Source: Chitinophagales bacterium (GTDB lineage Bacteria > Bacteroidota > Bacteroidia > Chitinophagales > Chitinophagaceae). Taken from it: a stretch of 64,000 nucleotides of DNA. Shown here piece by piece: positions 35,815 through 43,825 of the stretch. The stretch is from the NCBI GenBank assembly GCA_015655015.1, contig JAATFV010000065.1:1-64000 (forward strand), in the 5' to 3' direction. The notes below the pieces were generated by a model, which saw only the letters and a program-made list of their open reading frames with translations, was not told where the DNA came from and ran no database searches. Within the stretch, counting starts at the first letter, position 1. Each line of letters opens with the position of its first letter. Both the position numbers and the translations under genes were made by a program.

Positions 35815-36801
35815 TCAAACGGCATCCTGCGGCAGCCTGAGCTGGAATTTTTTTGGCTTTTCATGGTAGATCCGTTCGAACAGGCGGGAAAAGTGTCCAA
35901 TATTGGTGAAGCCCAGCTCATAACCTACCTCTTTCACGGTCCGGTTGTTTGCTGCCAGCAGCTGGCGGGCTTTTTCCAATCGCATCAGCTGAAAGTACTG
36001 GTAAATGCTGATCCCAAATATTTCCCGGAAGGATTGTTTGAGCTGGGATTCGCTCATCAGGACGTTGCGGGCCAGACTGGCGATCGTGGGCGGGGAGGAG
36101 AGATCGCTGACGAGCAGGGCCCGGGCCTGGAAGATACGTGCGATATGTACGGGGTCTCCATGTCGATTGGGTTCGATCGTCCTTTTGTTCAGCTGTGCCA
36201 TCAGCAGATAGAGCAGCTGCATCACGCCGGCATGATAAAAGAGCTGCCGCAACGCTGCAGGAGGCTGCGCTCTCAATTCATGCAATAGTCCGCGCATCTC
36301 CACAGACATCGGCTCATGGATAAAAAAAGAGTTCTCCTGGCGAAGCAGGTTGTTAAGATAGGCGCGATGACCTTCCCCCAGAATGGATTCCAGCCGCGAA
36401 CGGCCGATGCGGATACAAACGACATTCCGGCTCGAATGTGGAGGAAATTTGAGCACCACGTCGATGGCTTGCGTAAATACATTTACGCCATCATGGTCAT
36501 AGACCACTTCGTTCTCCTGTATATAGGCGGTTTCCGGAAGGTCCAGCTGAAAAAAGACGATATAGACGCAGTCAGAAGGATCTTCTGTAGCTTTTTTTAT
36601 AACCTGGAGGGGAACGTTCAGCCGGTAGAACTGAAAGTTAGCATGAAAGTCATTATTGATCTCCAGGGCGGTCAATACACCTTCACCGACAAAGGCAGGT
36701 ACTTTGACATTGTGAAAACCTTCCGGGAAAGCCAGTGTCTCTTCAAAAGCTTTCAGGTCGGGTCCCGGATGCCCGGCTCCGATTTTGTATTGTATCAGCA
36801 T
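35815..36801 (-). CDS. AraC-family transcriptional regulator
   Basis: A 328-residue regulator. Residues about 230-322 form the double helix-turn-helix: SLARNVLMSESQLKQSFREI and TVKEVGYELGFTNIGHFSRLF, with the closing YHEKPKKFQLR. The N-terminal 220 residues are an AraC-like sensor domain without a clear effector motif. It lies upstream of and in the same direction as the exporter/epimerase/5-alpha-reductase operon, and probably activates it via the direct repeat at 35695-35730. A -7 box (36816-36809) lies seven bases before the ATG, so its mRNA may be almost leaderless. Confidence 0.9.
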   Translation of the reverse strand: MLIQYKIGAGHPGPDLKAFEETLAFPEGFHNVKVPAFVGEGVLTALEINNDFHANFQFYRLNVPLQVIKKATEDPSDCVYIVFFQLDLPETAYIQENEVVYDHDGVNVFTQAIDVVLKFPPHSSRNVVCIRIGRSRLESILGEGHRAYLNNLLRQENSFFIHEPMSVEMRGLLHELRAQPPAALRQLFYHAGVMQLLYLLMAQLNKRTIEPNRHGDPVHIARIFQARALLVSDLSSPPTIASLARNVLMSESQLKQSFREIFGISIYQYFQLMRLEKARQLLAANNRTVKEVGYELGFTNIGHFSRLFERIYHEKPKKFQLRLPQDAV

Positions 36802-36808
36802 GATCGGA

Positions 36809-36816
36809 CAAAATTA
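36809..36816 (-). promoter_or_regulatory. -7 box of the AraC regulator gene
   Basis: TAATTTTG on the reverse strand matches TAnnTTTG. The predicted transcript start is within about three bases of the ATG at 36801. Confidence 0.45.
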
Positions 36817-36865
36817 ATTAATAATATCCAATCCTTTTAGCATCGTATCTGGCTCCGGGGAGCTT

Positions 36866-38026
36866 CTAAAGTGTTTGGTAAACTGTATCACGGATATCCA
36901 TTGGGAAACGCCCCCCGCCAGACATTCCTTCGAGAGCTGTATTCGTAAAGGCGACCACCGTAAGTCGCTTTTCAGGATCGACAAACCATGAATGTCCATA
37001 GGCTCCGCCCCAACGCCAGGTACCAACCGACTCAGGAGTGTTTGCTTCCCGGGGATCCGCTAAAATGGAAAAGCCGAGGCCATAGCTCCACCCGGGCCAA
37101 CCTGCTACTGGTAATGCAGCGGTTTGATTTTTACTCATCTCCTGAACGAATGATTGCGGAAAAAGCAAATCACTCCCCGTTCGCAATGTTTCGAGGAGCA
37201 CCAGAAGGTCTTTGGGAGCACCCAACATTCCGGCGCCGCCCGAGGGAAAAGCATTTTTCTGAAACGCCCGATCCGGTGACATCAGCACTGGCGCCAACCC
37301 TTCAAAGCCATTTATTTTCTCTGCTGCACGCATTTTGACAGGCGCAGGGTCGGCGTTCATGTATGCCGGCGCCAGGCGGGCTACATCTTTGATCTCAAAG
37401 CCGGTATCGTTTAAATGAAGAGGTTGGGTAATCAGATCCCGGATAATCACCGGCAGCGGCTTATTTTCAATATTCTCCAATACTCCACCCAGAACATCAA
37501 ATGACAGTGAGTAAAGCCAGGCTGACCCCGGATAAAAATTGAGCGGAACAGCTGAAAGTCTGCGAAGGTTCTCTTCTAAGGTAAGGTTAGTTATATCCAT
37601 CCCGTCAGAAACGGCTGAACGATGAAGCGGCCCATCTTCCTTTTCAAGAAAACCATAACCAAGACCCGATGTATGCGTGAGCAAATGTCGAATTGTTATC
37701 TTTGGTTTTGAACCGTCTGTCAAATGAGGCTGGAAGTAAGGCAGATACTGGTCTACAGAATCTTCTAATTTCAATTTACCTTTTGATACCAGGATCATCG
37801 TGGCAACTGCAACATAGAGCTTCGTCACGGAGGCCAGCCTGAAGATCGCATCTGCCTTCATTGGAGCTCCGGCTTCGACGTCAAAGAAACCTTCTGCGGT
37901 TTCGCCAATCAATTTCCCATCTTGAGCAACCAGGACAATAGCTCCGCGAATGCGATTTTCTTTAATAGCGGTTTGGATCGTTTGAGATACTTGTTGTTTC
38001 ATCATTTTAAATTGTTGTTTCATCAT
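36866..38026 (-). CDS. Beta-lactamase-like serine hydrolase (class C/esterase type)
   Basis: A 386-residue member of the beta-lactamase/penicillin-binding-like hydrolases. The nucleophile motif is FRLASVTKLYVA (Ser66-x-x-Lys69), the second conserved tyrosine region is YSLSFDVLGG, and the C-terminal stretch GGAYGHSWFVDPE sits where class C enzymes have H/K-x-G. No signal peptide is visible, so it should act in the cytoplasm, probably as an esterase or peptidase rather than a true beta-lactamase. The first residues are a 7-residue duplication (MMKQQFK, MMKQQV), which leaves the start between 38026 and 38002 uncertain. It is divergent from an HxlR regulator. Confidence 0.85.
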   Translation of the reverse strand: MMKQQFKMMKQQVSQTIQTAIKENRIRGAIVLVAQDGKLIGETAEGFFDVEAGAPMKADAIFRLASVTKLYVAVATMILVSKGKLKLEDSVDQYLPYFQPHLTDGSKPKITIRHLLTHTSGLGYGFLEKEDGPLHRSAVSDGMDITNLTLEENLRRLSAVPLNFYPGSAWLYSLSFDVLGGVLENIENKPLPVIIRDLITQPLHLNDTGFEIKDVARLAPAYMNADPAPVKMRAAEKINGFEGLAPVLMSPDRAFQKNAFPSGGAGMLGAPKDLLVLLETLRTGSDLLFPQSFVQEMSKNQTAALPVAGWPGWSYGLGFSILADPREANTPESVGTWRWGGAYGHSWFVDPEKRLTVVAFTNTALEGMSGGGRFPMDIRDTVYQTL

Positions 38027-38208
38027 TTCAATATGTCTGCTGAATTTTAAGACCTTGTTCTAAAACCTTTCGCGCCGCGTCATCTTTTGTTTTATGTCAG
38101 CGGTCAAAGTTCGCGATGAATGAAACGCCAGGCAAGTACGGGTTAATTAATCTATACCTGATTAATTAATCCTTTTTCTACCTTTGCAGGTAGAAAAAAA
38201 CGTTACTA
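38027..38208. other. Divergent region with two palindromes between serine hydrolase and HxlR genes
   Basis: The region holds two palindromes centred about 30 bp apart: arms TTAATTAATC and GATTAATTAA (38143-38152, 38160-38169, spacer 7) and arms TTTTTCTACCT and AGGTAGAAAAA (38173-38183, 38188-38198, spacer 4). The second one contains the -7 box of hxlR. Confidence 0.7.
38173..38198 (+). promoter_or_regulatory. 26-bp palindrome enclosing the HxlR gene promoter box
   Basis: Perfect 11-bp arms (TTTTTCTACCT and AGGTAGAAAAA) around TTGC. The exact -7 box TACCTTTG (38179-38186) lies inside, with the transcript start expected about 18 nt before ATG 38209. A dimer bound here would block RNA polymerase, so this is a strong autorepression candidate. 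Confidence 0.65.
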
Positions 38209-38568
38209 ATGTATCAAAGGAAGATTCCTGTTGCGTTGGACTGCGGGCTGCACCTGTTCCGGGAGGTAATCAACGGAAAATGGAAAATGAATCTCATTTA
38301 CTTCATTCACGATGGCATCAAACGCCCCGGCGAATTAAAACGCCGGATACCTGATACAACACGAAGAGTGCTCGACACCCAATTAAATCAATTAGTAGCA
38401 CATGGATTACTGGCTAAAACAGTTTTCCCGGGTCTGCCGTTGAAAGTGGAGTACGAGCTGACTGATTTATGCAAACCCCTGATACCAATAATCAATGCAA
38501 TTGTATTATGGGGCGAAGACAACCGGCCGGAGTTGGTGGCATTGATAAAGAATGCGAAAATCATTTAA
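38209..38568 (+). CDS. HxlR-family winged-helix transcriptional regulator
   Basis: A 119-residue dimeric regulator of the HxlR (MarR-like winged helix) family: LFREVINGKWKMNLIYFI, DGIKRPGELKRRIPDTTRRVL and LVAHGLLAKTVFPGLPLKVEYELT follow the family order. It lacks the paired cysteines found in redox-sensing HypR/QorR members. It is divergent from the serine hydrolase gene and is flanked by two palindromes, so it likely represses itself and the hydrolase in response to an unknown small molecule. Confidence 0.9.
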   Translation: MYQRKIPVALDCGLHLFREVINGKWKMNLIYFIHDGIKRPGELKRRIPDTTRRVLDTQLNQLVAHGLLAKTVFPGLPLKVEYELTDLCKPLIPIINAIVLWGEDNRPELVALIKNAKII

Positions 38569-38582
38569 CAGGTGGAAATAAA

Positions 38583-40817
38583 CTACTTAACTGCGCTGAC
38601 TTTCAGCAACAGTACTCCATGCGCAGCTATCCGGACCGGGAAGGAATCCCTGTAACGCCCCAGGTCCTGCTGACGCCATAAGTCCCGCAATTTTGCAGAC
38701 GAAGGCAGCGTCATCTCTGAAAAAGAGACGGTTGTTTTCAGGGGAACAGTTTTCAGGTTGAAGAGTCCCACTGCTTTTGATCCATCACTCAGCTCTTTCA
38801 CCCAGACCTGGAGGCTGTCCCTGTTCAGGACTTTGGAAGCGGGCCGGACCAACCGGTCCTGGTCGACGGCCAGCACTTCGTCGTTGTTCAGCAACCCCAA
38901 TGTAAAATCGTCCAGCTGGCTCATGTCACAGCCGATAAGCAGGGGCGCGGACAACAGACACCAAAGGCTGATATGGGTGAATTGCTCGTCAGGGGACAAA
39001 CGTGAATTATGAAGCAGCGGACCCCAGCCTACCTTGCCCACTACGAGCATATCCGGATCGTTGAATTCGCCCGGAGTTACAAAAGGAGCAGAATTATCCT
39101 GGCGGAAACCAATGCCTGAAAGACTGCCCCAGTTATCGGAAATATCGCCGGTCGTACGCCAGGAATTGGCTCCGACGGATCCTCCCCATTTCCAGATCTC
39201 CGCCGCTCCATATTGCGAAAGACTATACACGATATCCCTGTGTACTTTATCAAGGGACTGTTTCATAACGATAAAGGGGAACTTGGCATCTTCAAGTGTC
39301 GGAGATTTTGGGGCGACCTCACTATAAGAGCACCAATCGTATTTGAGGTAATCGATCCCCCAGCGGGCATAGGTAGCGGCATCCTGGTCTTCATGCTGAT
39401 AGCTGCCCATGTAGCCGCCACAGGTCGTGGGGCCGGGAGAAGAATAGATGCCTATTTTCAGTCCAAGAGCATGCACGTAGTCGGAAAGTTTCTTCATGTT
39501 GGGAAATTTGCCGTTCGGCACGATCTCTCCCTGTGCATCTCTTTTGTCTTCCCAGCCATCGTCGATGTTCACATAGGACCAGCCGTGGTCAGCCAGTTTA
39601 GCGGCCATTGCATCGGCGGAAGCTCTTACTTTCTCATCACTGACGGTAAGTCCCCAGCAGTTCCAGCTATTCCAGCCGAGTGCAGGGGTGAGAGAGATCT
39701 TTTCTCCGCAGACAATGGTAAGATCTCTGGTGACGGTGCCGGCTCCGTTCTTTATCGTCAATTGCAGGGTATAACTTCCTTTTTCAGCCAGGGAACCGGT
39801 AAGAATGCCCTGTTGCCTGTCGAGGTGAAGCGTAGGAGGCAGACCCGCTGCCTGGAATGTCAGCGGTCTTTGCCCCGTTACGGGTATTTTATACTGGATC
39901 GGGGCGCCGGGTCTTACTCCATAAACCTCCGGCCCGTTGATCCGGGGAGCGGCACGGTCGATCGGTGTAAGAATATAAGGCATGTCTTCCGCCATGGTCA
40001 GCTGCTGGCCGCTTTTGTTGTCCTCGAAACTATAGTCAATGCGATAAGACTTGCTTTCCGGGAGGGGAGTAATATAAGTATATTCAAAAGGCCGGTTATG
40101 ATCAAAATTAGCATTGATCGTTTGCCTGAAGACTACCACACCGGAAAAAGGATCCGTCAGACGGATGTTGAGCCTGCCGCGAAATAAATATTTTTCACTG
40201 GAAGAGATCAGGACAACTTTCCTGGTGAAGGGCTTTCCGCCGGCCAGCCGGAAAGCGGCCCCTGACGGTCTCAAAGTGATGAAGTCTGTCACATCCATGG
40301 CGCTGACGCCATACCGGCCTTCATACATTCCTCCATTCCTTCTCCCATTCCAAACCCTGACGGCAAGCACGTTGTCATTATCCCACCGGATATGCGGATC
40401 ACTCAGCGGCAGGAGATAAGACCTTTCCATCCGTTTGAAACCAGCCTTTATATCCCCGGGCAGCCCCGCATTTCTACCGATAAGGAACCCATTCAGGTAT
40501 ACTTCATCTCCATCTTCGATCTTTCCCAAATCAAACCGCAGTGTTTCTTTCAGAAAAACCTTATTGCGGATAGAAGAGGGGATGACGATATGCCGTCGGT
40601 ACCAGGCAAAACCATCATAACCGGCATATCCTTGTCTTTCCCAGGGAGCACCGACCCGGATAGTCTTCCAGGCGGAGTCATTGAAAGCAGCGTCCTCCCA
40701 CCCCGGCTGGTCTCCTGTCATGAATTTCCATTCCCCTCCGATTGAGAGATCCTGGGCCCTTACGATGACCACTGATAGGGTGCAGAAGATTGCAAGGACG
40801 AGGGACCGTGTCAACAT
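38583..40817 (-). CDS. Secreted GH27 alpha-galactosidase with N-terminal carbohydrate-binding region
   Basis: A 744-residue exported enzyme (signal peptide to about residue 20). Residues about 20-200 look like a galactose-binding-type beta-sandwich (GGEWKFMTGDQPGWEDAAFNDSAW), then a linker and Ig-like segment, then the GH27 catalytic domain from LTPALGWNSWNCWGLTV. The nucleophile Asp494 lies in YLKYDWC and the acid/base candidate in RTTGDISDNW. It is expected to release terminal alpha-galactose from galacto-oligosaccharides or glycans in the periplasm. ATG 40817 was chosen over an upstream TTG. It follows the SusC/SusD/TlpA locus on the same strand but has its own upstream region and a likely terminator between. 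Confidence 0.92.
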   Translation of the reverse strand: MLTRSLVLAIFCTLSVVIVRAQDLSIGGEWKFMTGDQPGWEDAAFNDSAWKTIRVGAPWERQGYAGYDGFAWYRRHIVIPSSIRNKVFLKETLRFDLGKIEDGDEVYLNGFLIGRNAGLPGDIKAGFKRMERSYLLPLSDPHIRWDNDNVLAVRVWNGRRNGGMYEGRYGVSAMDVTDFITLRPSGAAFRLAGGKPFTRKVVLISSSEKYLFRGRLNIRLTDPFSGVVVFRQTINANFDHNRPFEYTYITPLPESKSYRIDYSFEDNKSGQQLTMAEDMPYILTPIDRAAPRINGPEVYGVRPGAPIQYKIPVTGQRPLTFQAAGLPPTLHLDRQQGILTGSLAEKGSYTLQLTIKNGAGTVTRDLTIVCGEKISLTPALGWNSWNCWGLTVSDEKVRASADAMAAKLADHGWSYVNIDDGWEDKRDAQGEIVPNGKFPNMKKLSDYVHALGLKIGIYSSPGPTTCGGYMGSYQHEDQDAATYARWGIDYLKYDWCSYSEVAPKSPTLEDAKFPFIVMKQSLDKVHRDIVYSLSQYGAAEIWKWGGSVGANSWRTTGDISDNWGSLSGIGFRQDNSAPFVTPGEFNDPDMLVVGKVGWGPLLHNSRLSPDEQFTHISLWCLLSAPLLIGCDMSQLDDFTLGLLNNDEVLAVDQDRLVRPASKVLNRDSLQVWVKELSDGSKAVGLFNLKTVPLKTTVSFSEMTLPSSAKLRDLWRQQDLGRYRDSFPVRIAAHGVLLLKVSAVK

Positions 40818-40846
40818 AATTAGTAAAAATTGAGGCAGCAAATTAC

Positions 40847-40864
40847 AAAAACGACCATCGGTCG
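40847..40864 (-). terminator. Weak intrinsic terminator after the TlpA-like gene
   Basis: On the reverse strand a 5-bp stem (CGACC 40852-40856 with GGTCG 40860-40864, loop of three) is followed by five T. The stem is short, so termination may be partial. Confidence 0.45.
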
Positions 40865-40931
40865 ATATTATGGATTTGTTATTTTCCGGGTCGCCTACAG
40901 AACTTGAAACCGGGACAGTAAATACATGTAT

Positions 40932-42281
40932 TTAATTATTCAAGTCTTTAATTACTAAAATATCAGTTGGCCTGTTTTCTTTTATGAGAGCGAGGCCATA
41001 TTTATTCAATTCAACATTTAGGGCCTCTGGTTTGCCTATTTCTGCTTCCAGATGCAGGTCCAGGTTACCCGTATAACCTGTTTCGTCAACTACCGGCAGG
41101 TCATTATTTTGATACGCCAATTGCAAAACCATTAAAAAAGATTTTGCAGGGAACCTATTGCAAATTAAATAATAGGGATTTCGTTCAATGGTTGATTGCC
41201 CGGTATCTTTAGACTTAAACAGACTATTACCTGGAATTTGTCTCAATACCAGACAAGGCCGGTTTTGTTTTTCGATGGCAACCGATACAAAGGGGAACAG
41301 GGCGTTAATATCCTTGCGCATTATTTCGAATTTCTTAGCAGAGTCCCCGACAGGAACCTTCAATATATAGTTATACAAATGTCCTGGTTGCGGGCGCCAC
41401 ATATTCCGATACTGAAGACTAACAAGCCCCGGACCGCAATTATCCGTAAATCTGGTTGAATCTTTTGTTAATAGCTGCAATCTGCTCCATCCGCCAAAAA
41501 ATCGAAGCCCTTCTCCATAAGCTATTGCAAAGAGTGCAATGATAGAAGAGTTGGACATGCTTATCCAATTGTGGTGACCATAATTACCTCCTCCGGGGTA
41601 ACCGGGGATATATTTTGTTGCCAGATGAAGTGTCGTGATATTACTATCTTCTCCAATTGATTTTCCAAAATCAAATGCACCTTTTGAATGCAAGATCGAA
41701 GAGAGGGAGGAGTCTGAACCTATATTTACCGGAACCCTCTCGTCATTTCTTACCGGCAAACGCAATTTTTCTCCGGTAAGAAAGGCTTTTATATTGGCCA
41801 AAGTCAATGATTCAGGATAAGTAATGGCCCGAACGATGCCATTTTTATCAATCCATACATAATGGGGAACAGTAGTGTGGGGAAACAACCTATTTAGCTT
41901 TTGATCGTTTACCACAGAAACAGGTTGTATCTTTTTAACGTGTCCGAGCTTAGTCAGGAAATATTCAACGGAGGTTTTATCCTCATAGGTTACAGGCAGT
42001 ATGATTAATTTTTCCGGAAAATCTTTCTGCATGGAATCCATTTTAGGAAACGAGCCTACACAAGGAGCACACCAGGTGGCCCAAAAATCCAGAATGACCG
42101 CTTTCTTCCTGAAATCTGACAGCTTTGCTGTTGATGCGGAATAATTGACCATAGACAATTCTACTTCCGGACATAAATCACCAATGTGTAAAGGTTGTAT
42201 TGATTCTTGTGCGAAAGAAAATGAAAACAGGCCGGCGAATAGCAATGGAATCTGCAGGCAGACTATAATTTTTTTATTCAT
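40932..42281 (-). CDS. TlpA/redoxin-family protein with long C-terminal domain
   Basis: A 449-residue exported protein (signal peptide VCLQIPLLFAGLFSFSFAQ). Residues about 30-175 form a thioredoxin-like domain with VILDFWATWCAPCVGSFPKM, active-site Cys71 and Cys74, of the TlpA/ResA type that reduces periplasmic disulphides. The remaining 270 residues are a Bacteroidota-specific region with no catalytic motif I recognise (FDFGKSIGED, LVSLQYRNMWRPQPGHLYNY). Such TlpA proteins often follow SusC/SusD genes whose SusC has an STN domain, as here. The gene is visibly more AT-rich than most of the window. Confidence 0.85.
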   Translation of the reverse strand: MNKKIIVCLQIPLLFAGLFSFSFAQESIQPLHIGDLCPEVELSMVNYSASTAKLSDFRKKAVILDFWATWCAPCVGSFPKMDSMQKDFPEKLIILPVTYEDKTSVEYFLTKLGHVKKIQPVSVVNDQKLNRLFPHTTVPHYVWIDKNGIVRAITYPESLTLANIKAFLTGEKLRLPVRNDERVPVNIGSDSSLSSILHSKGAFDFGKSIGEDSNITTLHLATKYIPGYPGGGNYGHHNWISMSNSSIIALFAIAYGEGLRFFGGWSRLQLLTKDSTRFTDNCGPGLVSLQYRNMWRPQPGHLYNYILKVPVGDSAKKFEIMRKDINALFPFVSVAIEKQNRPCLVLRQIPGNSLFKSKDTGQSTIERNPYYLICNRFPAKSFLMVLQLAYQNNDLPVVDETGYTGNLDLHLEAEIGKPEALNVELNKYGLALIKENRPTDILVIKDLNN

Positions 42282-42298
42282 TTTAATTTTTTTGTGGA

Positions 42299-42321
42299 AA
42301 GGAGTGCTTTATGCACCCCTT
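42299..42321 (-). other. Intercistronic stem-loop between SusD and TlpA genes
   Basis: Nine-base arms with one mismatch (AAGGAGTGC and GCACCCCTT) around TTTAT. There is no T-run on either strand, so it more likely protects or marks the susD mRNA end than terminates it. Confidence 0.5.
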
Positions 42322-42364
42322 GTGATAAAGCTTAACTAGCTATGGAGCGTATCCCCTAACCTTA

Positions 42365-43777
42365 TCATCTTGGATTCTGTGCTATCCCGCTATATAAAAT
42401 CTCATCATCCGGTATAGGATAAACATATTTGTTGTCGTTGGGCGGTAAGGTATAAACAGTTCCGTTATATATTTTGGTAAGTGTAGTTGCAAATCTGGGA
42501 TCCTTATTCAATCTGCGTAAATCTGTCCACCTTGTTGCACGCATGATCAATTCCTTTCTTCTCTCCGTCAATATTTTTGTTAAGGCATCATTCATATCTG
42601 CCGCTGTGTAGGGCACAAACGTTCCATTTTTCCACCTCGTTATTAATAAGGTATTCAAATCGTTCATGGCCGCAGAAATATTACCGGTGCGCGCATAACA
42701 TTCTGACCTGATTAAATATAATTCGTCTACTGCCGGCGCCGTAAAAAATGCGTTTTGATTGGTTCCGTCATAGGTGCCTATAAAGGAGATGCCATTCACT
42801 CCGGTATAGGAACTACTGGATGTAAAAAAATAGGTCTTTCTTAAATCATTGGTGGAATACATTTGGTATAAGGACGAATCGATTTCTGCATTATACATAT
42901 TGAGATGGCCGCTGGAAGTCCAACTGTAAAAGATGACTTCCGGATTTTTGTTAAAAGCCGGCATGCCAAAATTCCTGGAGGGTGTTACAGTATTGTAATC
43001 CAATAAAGTGCCGTTGAGCTTCAGGGAGGAATCGGCATATGAAAGTGCTTTTTTATAGTCTTCAACTGCCAGATAAGCCCTGGCCAGCATTGCATAGGCT
43101 GATCCTTTGTTCGGACGGGTTTTATACACTTGTGTTGATGGAGGTAACAAAGTGGAAGCCTGTAAAAGATCCGAAAATATTTGATCATAAACCTGTTTTA
43201 CGGTTCCCCTTCCGACTTTCGCATTTATATCCGCATCCAGCCGTAAAGGAATGCCCGGATCAGTGTTGGCAGATGTTGAATCATAAGATTTCATAAATGC
43301 CTGTCCCAGTTCATAATATGTAAAAGCCCTCCAAAATAACGCGCTTCCGTATACCTGGTTATACAAATCTTTGTTACCTGAATTTTGATCAATTTTACCA
43401 AGTCCTGCCAAAGCAGTATTGCAATTAAAAATTCCATTATATAATCCCCATACATCTATGGTAGGGACGCCATAACCATTAGGCGCCCAAATATAGACGG
43501 CTATTTCTGAAACATTAAGCCAGGGGAAATTGATCTCTGCTACATAACAATTATCTGTGGCCGCCTCTCCGATGTAATTAGATACGCTTAATGACCTGTT
43601 ATCCAGGAGCGTTTGATAATCCGTTAAGCTGCTTAATACAGCCAGGTGACTATCCGGTTTTTCGTCCAGCCAATTTTTTTTGCAGGAAGAGGTCAGCAGA
43701 AGGATGCATGACAGAATAAACAGCATAAAATGTCTTGCAAACGGCTGTTTAGAGTAATTAAATATTTTCTTTTTCAT
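42365..43777 (-). CDS. SusD/RagB-family lipoprotein (ECF/FecR-linked locus)
   Basis: A 470-residue surface lipoprotein with lipobox LLTSSC (Cys32), the N-terminal SusD region (WLDEKPDSHLAVLSSLTDYQ) and a RagB C-terminal half with AMNDLNTLLITRW and TERRKELIMRATRWTDLRRLNKDP. It follows its STN-SusC partner by 48 bp. Like the SusC and TlpA genes around it, it is AT-rich with many TTA/ATA codons compared with the SusD genes elsewhere in the window. Confidence 0.92.
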   Translation of the reverse strand: MKKKIFNYSKQPFARHFMLFILSCILLLTSSCKKNWLDEKPDSHLAVLSSLTDYQTLLDNRSLSVSNYIGEAATDNCYVAEINFPWLNVSEIAVYIWAPNGYGVPTIDVWGLYNGIFNCNTALAGLGKIDQNSGNKDLYNQVYGSALFWRAFTYYELGQAFMKSYDSTSANTDPGIPLRLDADINAKVGRGTVKQVYDQIFSDLLQASTLLPPSTQVYKTRPNKGSAYAMLARAYLAVEDYKKALSYADSSLKLNGTLLDYNTVTPSRNFGMPAFNKNPEVIFYSWTSSGHLNMYNAEIDSSLYQMYSTNDLRKTYFFTSSSSYTGVNGISFIGTYDGTNQNAFFTAPAVDELYLIRSECYARTGNISAAMNDLNTLLITRWKNGTFVPYTAADMNDALTKILTERRKELIMRATRWTDLRRLNKDPRFATTLTKIYNGTVYTLPPNDNKYVYPIPDDEILYSGIAQNPR

Positions 43778-43825
43778 ACATATTTTTTTTGAATGAACAG
43801 TTAACCGAAACTAAAATTGAGATCT

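Noticed and set aside
38173-38198. HxlR palindrome as another copy of the window-wide operator
   Set aside because: It shares only TCTAC/GTAGA; the half-site sequence and the centre (TTGC, 4 bp) differ from the N3 consensus.
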